Source: Oceanobacillus kimchii X50 | Lineage (GTDB): Bacteria > Bacillota > Bacilli > Bacillales > Amphibacillaceae | Direction of reading: 5' to 3' | NCBI RefSeq assembly: GCF_000340475.1 | Contig: NZ_CM001792.1 | Location: 199,425-263,424, forward strand | DNA: 64,000 nucleotides | Shown: piece by piece, positions 61,163-64,000 of the stretch | Layout of the letters: the number at the start of each line of letters is the position of its first letter | Position numbering within the stretch: position 1 is the stretch's first letter | Program-made: the position numbers and the translations under genes | The notes under the pieces: model-generated | The model's input: the letters and a program-made list of their open reading frames with translations, nothing else | Told to the model about the DNA's origin: nothing | Databases searched by the model: none

Positions 61163-61396
61163 TCATTGAACGAAATAAATACATACAGCTATTAACGCAG
61201 AGAGGATACCAATGCCTCCTGCCTTTAATCCAAAATTAGTGCGATAATGACGTTGTTCTTTTGATTGGGAATAATAATCGGCACGGTTATCGGGTCCTGT
61301 CTTCCATGTTCCAAGTACCAGCCCAGATATAATTAAACTAATCAAGCCTATTAAAAAGAATATATAAAACAATGCTTCTAATAATGTGGATAGCAA
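61163..61396 (-). CDS. Small membrane protein, unknown function
   Basis: A 77-residue protein with two helices (LFYIFFLIGLISLIISGLVLG and AGGIGILSALIAVCIYFV) joined by a polar, basic loop (GPDNRADYYSQSKEQRHY). No certain family assignment. It starts at ATG 61396 behind AAGGAGGAGGAAG. A 69-codon open frame on the other strand (61030-61239) overlaps its end but lacks homology. Confidence 0.62.
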   Translation of the reverse strand: MLSTLLEALFYIFFLIGLISLIISGLVLGTWKTGPDNRADYYSQSKEQRHYRTNFGLKAGGIGILSALIAVCIYFVQ

Positions 61397-61582
61397 TTTA
61401 CTTCCTCCTCCTTTTTATTGTTTTGTAATAAATCAAAAAAAGGATATCTGATATAGTATCAAATATCCGCTGTTCCTACCTATCTTATTCAGGATAGTTA
61501 AGGGATATGCTTTTTATTGTGGATAATATATAATTACCCGTAATTGAACTATGTAAATCGTCGAAAAGGTGGGGACAATTTA

Positions 61583-62032
61583 ATGAAGGATTTAGAGTTT
61601 AAATCAGAAGTAGATGGAGGCTACAAATTAGTTTTATGTATTGCGACGCTCATTTTATTTGTAGCTTGCATATTCCCGCTTATCCTTCTTCCTTTTAATT
61701 GGGTAATTTTGATTATACTTGTTAGTGTATTTGTTTTATCTACATTACTTATTTTGTTGCCATACTTTAATCTTCGTTATATTTTTTGTTCTGATCACCT
61801 TTTTGTTAAAAGTGGTTTATTCCGTTTTCATATTCAGTATAATCAAATAACCAAAGTAGAAGCGACATCCAACTTTTTAATTGGAACAAGAGCAATGATG
61901 GCGACAAAAGGAATTGTTATCTATTATTCGAGTGGGATTATGGGAGAATTAAAATTATCTCCTGTCAATCAAGATACCTTTTTAAAAATTCTGCAGGAGC
62001 GGGCTGTACAAGCAGATATTTATGTAAGGTGA
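61583..62032 (+). CDS. Membrane-bound PH-domain protein
   Basis: A 149-residue protein with two N-terminal helices (residues about 14-60) followed by a bacterial PH-like domain, with RYIFCSDHLFVKSGLFRFHIQYNQITKV (quoted in parts: SDHLFVKSGLFR, YNQITKVEAT). It resembles small YyaB-like proteins. Function unknown. Start 61583 follows AGGTGGGGACAATTT; 13 further codons are open upstream. Confidence 0.68.
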   Translation: MKDLEFKSEVDGGYKLVLCIATLILFVACIFPLILLPFNWVILIILVSVFVLSTLLILLPYFNLRYIFCSDHLFVKSGLFRFHIQYNQITKVEATSNFLIGTRAMMATKGIVIYYSSGIMGELKLSPVNQDTFLKILQERAVQADIYVR

Positions 62033-62144
62033 AGGTAAATATTTTATTTAATCAAGAGATAAACACATATTGTGATCAAAGGTCATTTCCTATAATATAT
62101 AGAATATACAGTCTTTAACGAATTCTTTTGTAGAGGGTGATCGG

Positions 62145-62762
62145 ATGAAGCTCATTGGTAGACTGCTGTTAATAGTTGGAATAGTCATGGTTGCGGTAGC
62201 TGGATTTCATTTATATCAGACTGAAAAATCCCAAGATGAAGCTTTACTTGAAGCAGAAGAACGTATAAAGCAAGGCCTAACGGAAACTGAAGGGGAAACA
62301 GAAGGTTCTGCATCAGTTGATAAAAAGGAACCAATAGATTTTCAAACAGAAACTGGAGAAGCATTTGGGACTTTAGAAATTCCAAAACTAGAAAAAACAC
62401 TACCGATTGTAGCTGGGACAGATCCAGATTCTTTAGATCGAGGAGTGGGACATTTAGATAATTCTATGTTGCCTAGTCAAGGAGAACAAATCGTCTTATC
62501 TGGTCATCGTGATACTGTATTTCGTAATTTTGATCAAATAGAAATAGGGGATCAATATATTGTCCACTTACCTTATGGATCGTACACATATGAAATTAAA
62601 GAGACAGAAATAGTTCCAGAGGATGACACATCCGTAATCAGACAAATGGGTGAAGAAGTTCTAGTCGTAACAACGTGTTATCCATTCCACTACGTAGGAA
62701 ATGCACCGGAACGTTTTGTTACGTACGCTTATCCCGTAGAGATGCATGCAAATAGCGACTAA
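62145..62762 (+). CDS. srtD: Class D sortase
   Basis: A 205-residue cysteine transpeptidase that anchors proteins to the cell wall. It has an N-terminal membrane anchor (LLLIVGIVMVAVAGFHLY), a charged linker, and a sortase barrel with catalytic His121 (LSGHRDTVF), Cys178 (VVTTCYPF) and Arg190 (APERFVT). The order, spacing and size fit class D (YhcS-like). No LPxTG substrate protein is in the window. ATG 62145 follows AGAGGGTGATCGG. Confidence 0.88.
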   Translation: MKLIGRLLLIVGIVMVAVAGFHLYQTEKSQDEALLEAEERIKQGLTETEGETEGSASVDKKEPIDFQTETGEAFGTLEIPKLEKTLPIVAGTDPDSLDRGVGHLDNSMLPSQGEQIVLSGHRDTVFRNFDQIEIGDQYIVHLPYGSYTYEIKETEIVPEDDTSVIRQMGEEVLVVTTCYPFHYVGNAPERFVTYAYPVEMHANSD

Positions 62763-62925
62763 TGAGCATTTTAGGTAGGCACTTGAATTGCTTGCTACGG
62801 ACATAGATCACTAATCCGGTAAAGAAAGAACGATTTTTGATTCGTTTCACTCGTTCTGTGCTCTTTGATAGGAGAAGTCCTGCTGATGGAATTCTCACTT
62901 ATTATATTGGGAAGGTGAGAAATAT

Positions 62926-63813
62926 ATGGAAAAATCTTTTCTATCTATTGATTTAGGGGGAACATATACAAAATATGGATTGGTTGATCAAAAGGGTAAT
63001 GTAAGTAAAACATATAAGATAATAACACCAAAGGACTTGTCAGCATTATTAGAAGCAGCAAGAGTAATGGTAAATCAAAATCCAACCATCGATGGTATCG
63101 CTATTAGTGCTCCTGGAGCAGTTTCACATTCAGGGGTCATTCACGGAACGAGTGCAATACCATATATACATGGTCCAAACATTAAAAAATTAATGCAGCA
63201 ATCTACTGATAAAAAAGTTTCAATTGAAAATGATGCAAATTGTGCTGCTCTAGCAGAAAGCTGGAAAGGTAATGCGCAAGAAGTACAAAATGCTATTGTT
63301 ATTGTTGTAGGAACTGGAATAGGTGGGGCTTTTATTCATCAAGGAGTTGTTCAGCAAGGAAAGCATTTACATGCTGGTGAATTTGGTTATATGCTGCTAA
63401 AGCATGAAGGTCAATGGCATTCTTGGAGTGAGGTTGCCGCGATGTCTTCATTAAGAAAAGAAGTTGCTAGGCAAAAAAGTGTTCCGTACGAAAGTATATT
63501 CACTGGAGAGCAAATTTTTGAAATGGCTGCAAACGGGGATCCTGAATGTATACGTGCGATTAAACAGTTCTTTTATTACCTTGCAGTGGGAATTTATAAT
63601 ATCCAGCATATGTATGATCCTGATATAATTCTTTTTGGTGGGGGAATCAGCGCGAGAGAGAATTTCATAACTGAGTTATATCGTGAGTATGACGCCTTAA
63701 CGGAAAATATGCATTTTGAAACGGTTCGACCAATACTAGATACGTGTTCTTTTAAACAACATGCGAATTTAGTTGGAGCAGTAAAGCATTTTCTACAATC
63801 AGAAAGAAATTAA
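62926..63813 (+). CDS. ROK-family sugar kinase/regulator-like protein
   Basis: A 295-residue ROK protein. ATP is bound at SIDLGGTYTKYGLVD, the catalytic aspartate is in IENDANCAAL, and GTGIGGAFIHQG follows. The zinc motif CxCGxxGC, usual in ROK kinases, is missing; the corresponding part reads HAGEFGYMLLKHEG. It resembles the beta-glucoside kinase-type ROKs of Gram-positives. The substrate is a hexose or hexose derivative by family. ATG 62926 follows GGGAAGGTGAG. No DNA-binding domain is present. Confidence 0.85.
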   Translation: MEKSFLSIDLGGTYTKYGLVDQKGNVSKTYKIITPKDLSALLEAARVMVNQNPTIDGIAISAPGAVSHSGVIHGTSAIPYIHGPNIKKLMQQSTDKKVSIENDANCAALAESWKGNAQEVQNAIVIVVGTGIGGAFIHQGVVQQGKHLHAGEFGYMLLKHEGQWHSWSEVAAMSSLRKEVARQKSVPYESIFTGEQIFEMAANGDPECIRAIKQFFYYLAVGIYNIQHMYDPDIILFGGGISARENFITELYREYDALTENMHFETVRPILDTCSFKQHANLVGAVKHFLQSERN

Positions 63814-63907
63814 TCAAACGTTTAATTAAGTTGTATTATTCGTTTGAAAATAGAACTTTGCAATACATTATTTCAAGAGAAAAACTAAACAAAGGTAGGT
63901 CCACAGC

Positions 63908-64000
63908 ATGAGTGAAAAATTAACATTTAGAAACGCCACTATAGAAGATTTACCAGAAATAGTTGCTATATATAATTCGACGATCGCAAGTAGAATGGTA
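63908..64000 (+). CDS. GNAT-family acetyltransferase, start only
   Basis: The window ends after 31 codons: SEKLTFRNATIEDLPEIVAI then YNSTIASRMV, the usual opening of phosphinothricin-type GNAT enzymes. ATG 63908 follows AAAGGTAGG. The rest lies outside the window. A weak hairpin (TCAAACG/CGTTTGA, 63814-63847) after the ROK gene separates the two. Confidence 0.7.
   Translation, partial: MSEKLTFRNATIEDLPEIVAIYNSTIASRMV

Noticed and set aside
61030-61239. 69-codon plus-strand frame after yitT
   Set aside because: It starts inside the terminator region, has no ribosome site or homology, and overlaps a better leftward gene.
1-64000. CRISPR arrays, tRNA or rRNA genes, transposases, prophage genes
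   Set aside because: No regularly spaced repeats, tRNA-like folds, rRNA segments, transposase or phage structural genes were seen on reading; no computed search was possible.

Overview
This 64 kb window looks like chromosomal DNA from an AT-rich member of the Bacillaceae. Gene content and style (CadC/CadA, NsrR/Hmp, a YflT stress protein behind a SigB-like promoter, a T-box leader, strong Gram-positive ribosome binding sites, many TTG/GTG starts) fit Oceanobacillus, Virgibacillus or a close relative; the genus is an inference. No rRNA, tRNA, CRISPR array, intact transposase or prophage was seen. Most of it is accessory metabolism, stress resistance and small transferases in short operons.

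Region by region. 0.3-3.3 kb: a cadmium/zinc efflux operon (cadC, cadA, a thioredoxin) read leftward from a promoter flanked by two CadC-type operators. 3.3-6.3 kb: a phosphotransferase, an isochorismatase-family gene and a second phosphotransferase, the last two each broken by one frameshift, then a YflT stress gene. 6.3-13.9 kb: a sugar-acid locus with an Ldh2-type dehydrogenase, a GntR regulator, a three-part TRAP transporter, a zinc alcohol dehydrogenase, mannonate dehydratase (UxuA) and an SDR mannonate oxidoreductase. The combination fits import of an aldonate such as L-gulonate and conversion through fructuronate and mannonate to 2-keto-3-deoxygluconate. 14.6-17.2 kb: glycerate kinase with a DASS-type anion transporter. 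17.7-19.3 kb: a T-box leader, apparently serine-specific, ahead of an MFS transporter. 19.4-24.1 kb: a beta-lactamase-family hydrolase, a patch of decayed genes, a GNAT, and a SnoaL/TetR/MFS group in which one operator sequence is repeated. 24.2-26.3 kb: the nitric-oxide module hmp/nsrR/DUF488 with an NsrR palindrome. 26.5-27.8 kb: an ECF-like sigma factor followed by a second-type ClpP.

28-41 kb: an acyl-CoA dehydrogenase, TetR/GNAT, O-methyltransferase, alpha/beta hydrolase, an extra DNA polymerase III beta clamp, another phosphotransferase, lipoproteins, a DNA glycosylase, DinB, a VOC protein, an ABC exporter pair, an esterase and a nucleotidyltransferase, ending in a 52-bp tandem repeat. 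41.4-45.6 kb: a membrane transporter with an amidohydrolase, a zinc ribbon, an aldo-keto reductase and a shortened VanZ gene. 45.7-49.6 kb: a run of close-packed transferases and hydrolases (AAT-type acylase, AAC(6')-like acetyltransferase, metallo-beta-lactamase fold, GrpB, P-loop kinase, GNAT). 49.7-56.4 kb: queC, DUF1801, a methyltransferase, a small export protein, Nudix, YdjM, two small membrane proteins, Rrf2 with a thioredoxin-reductase-like enzyme, and glycerol dehydrogenase. 56.6-64 kb: a lipoprotein, the ArsR/ArsI organoarsenical module with three ArsR boxes, a TetR/SDR pair around a long palindrome, YitT, sortase D, a ROK kinase and the start of a GNAT gene.

A recurring theme is small, locally autoregulated detoxification modules (Cd/Zn, NO, organoarsenicals, drugs), each with a visible operator. 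A second theme is decay: at least four genes carry single-base frameshifts and several are remnants, which could be real erosion or, for some, sequencing error.
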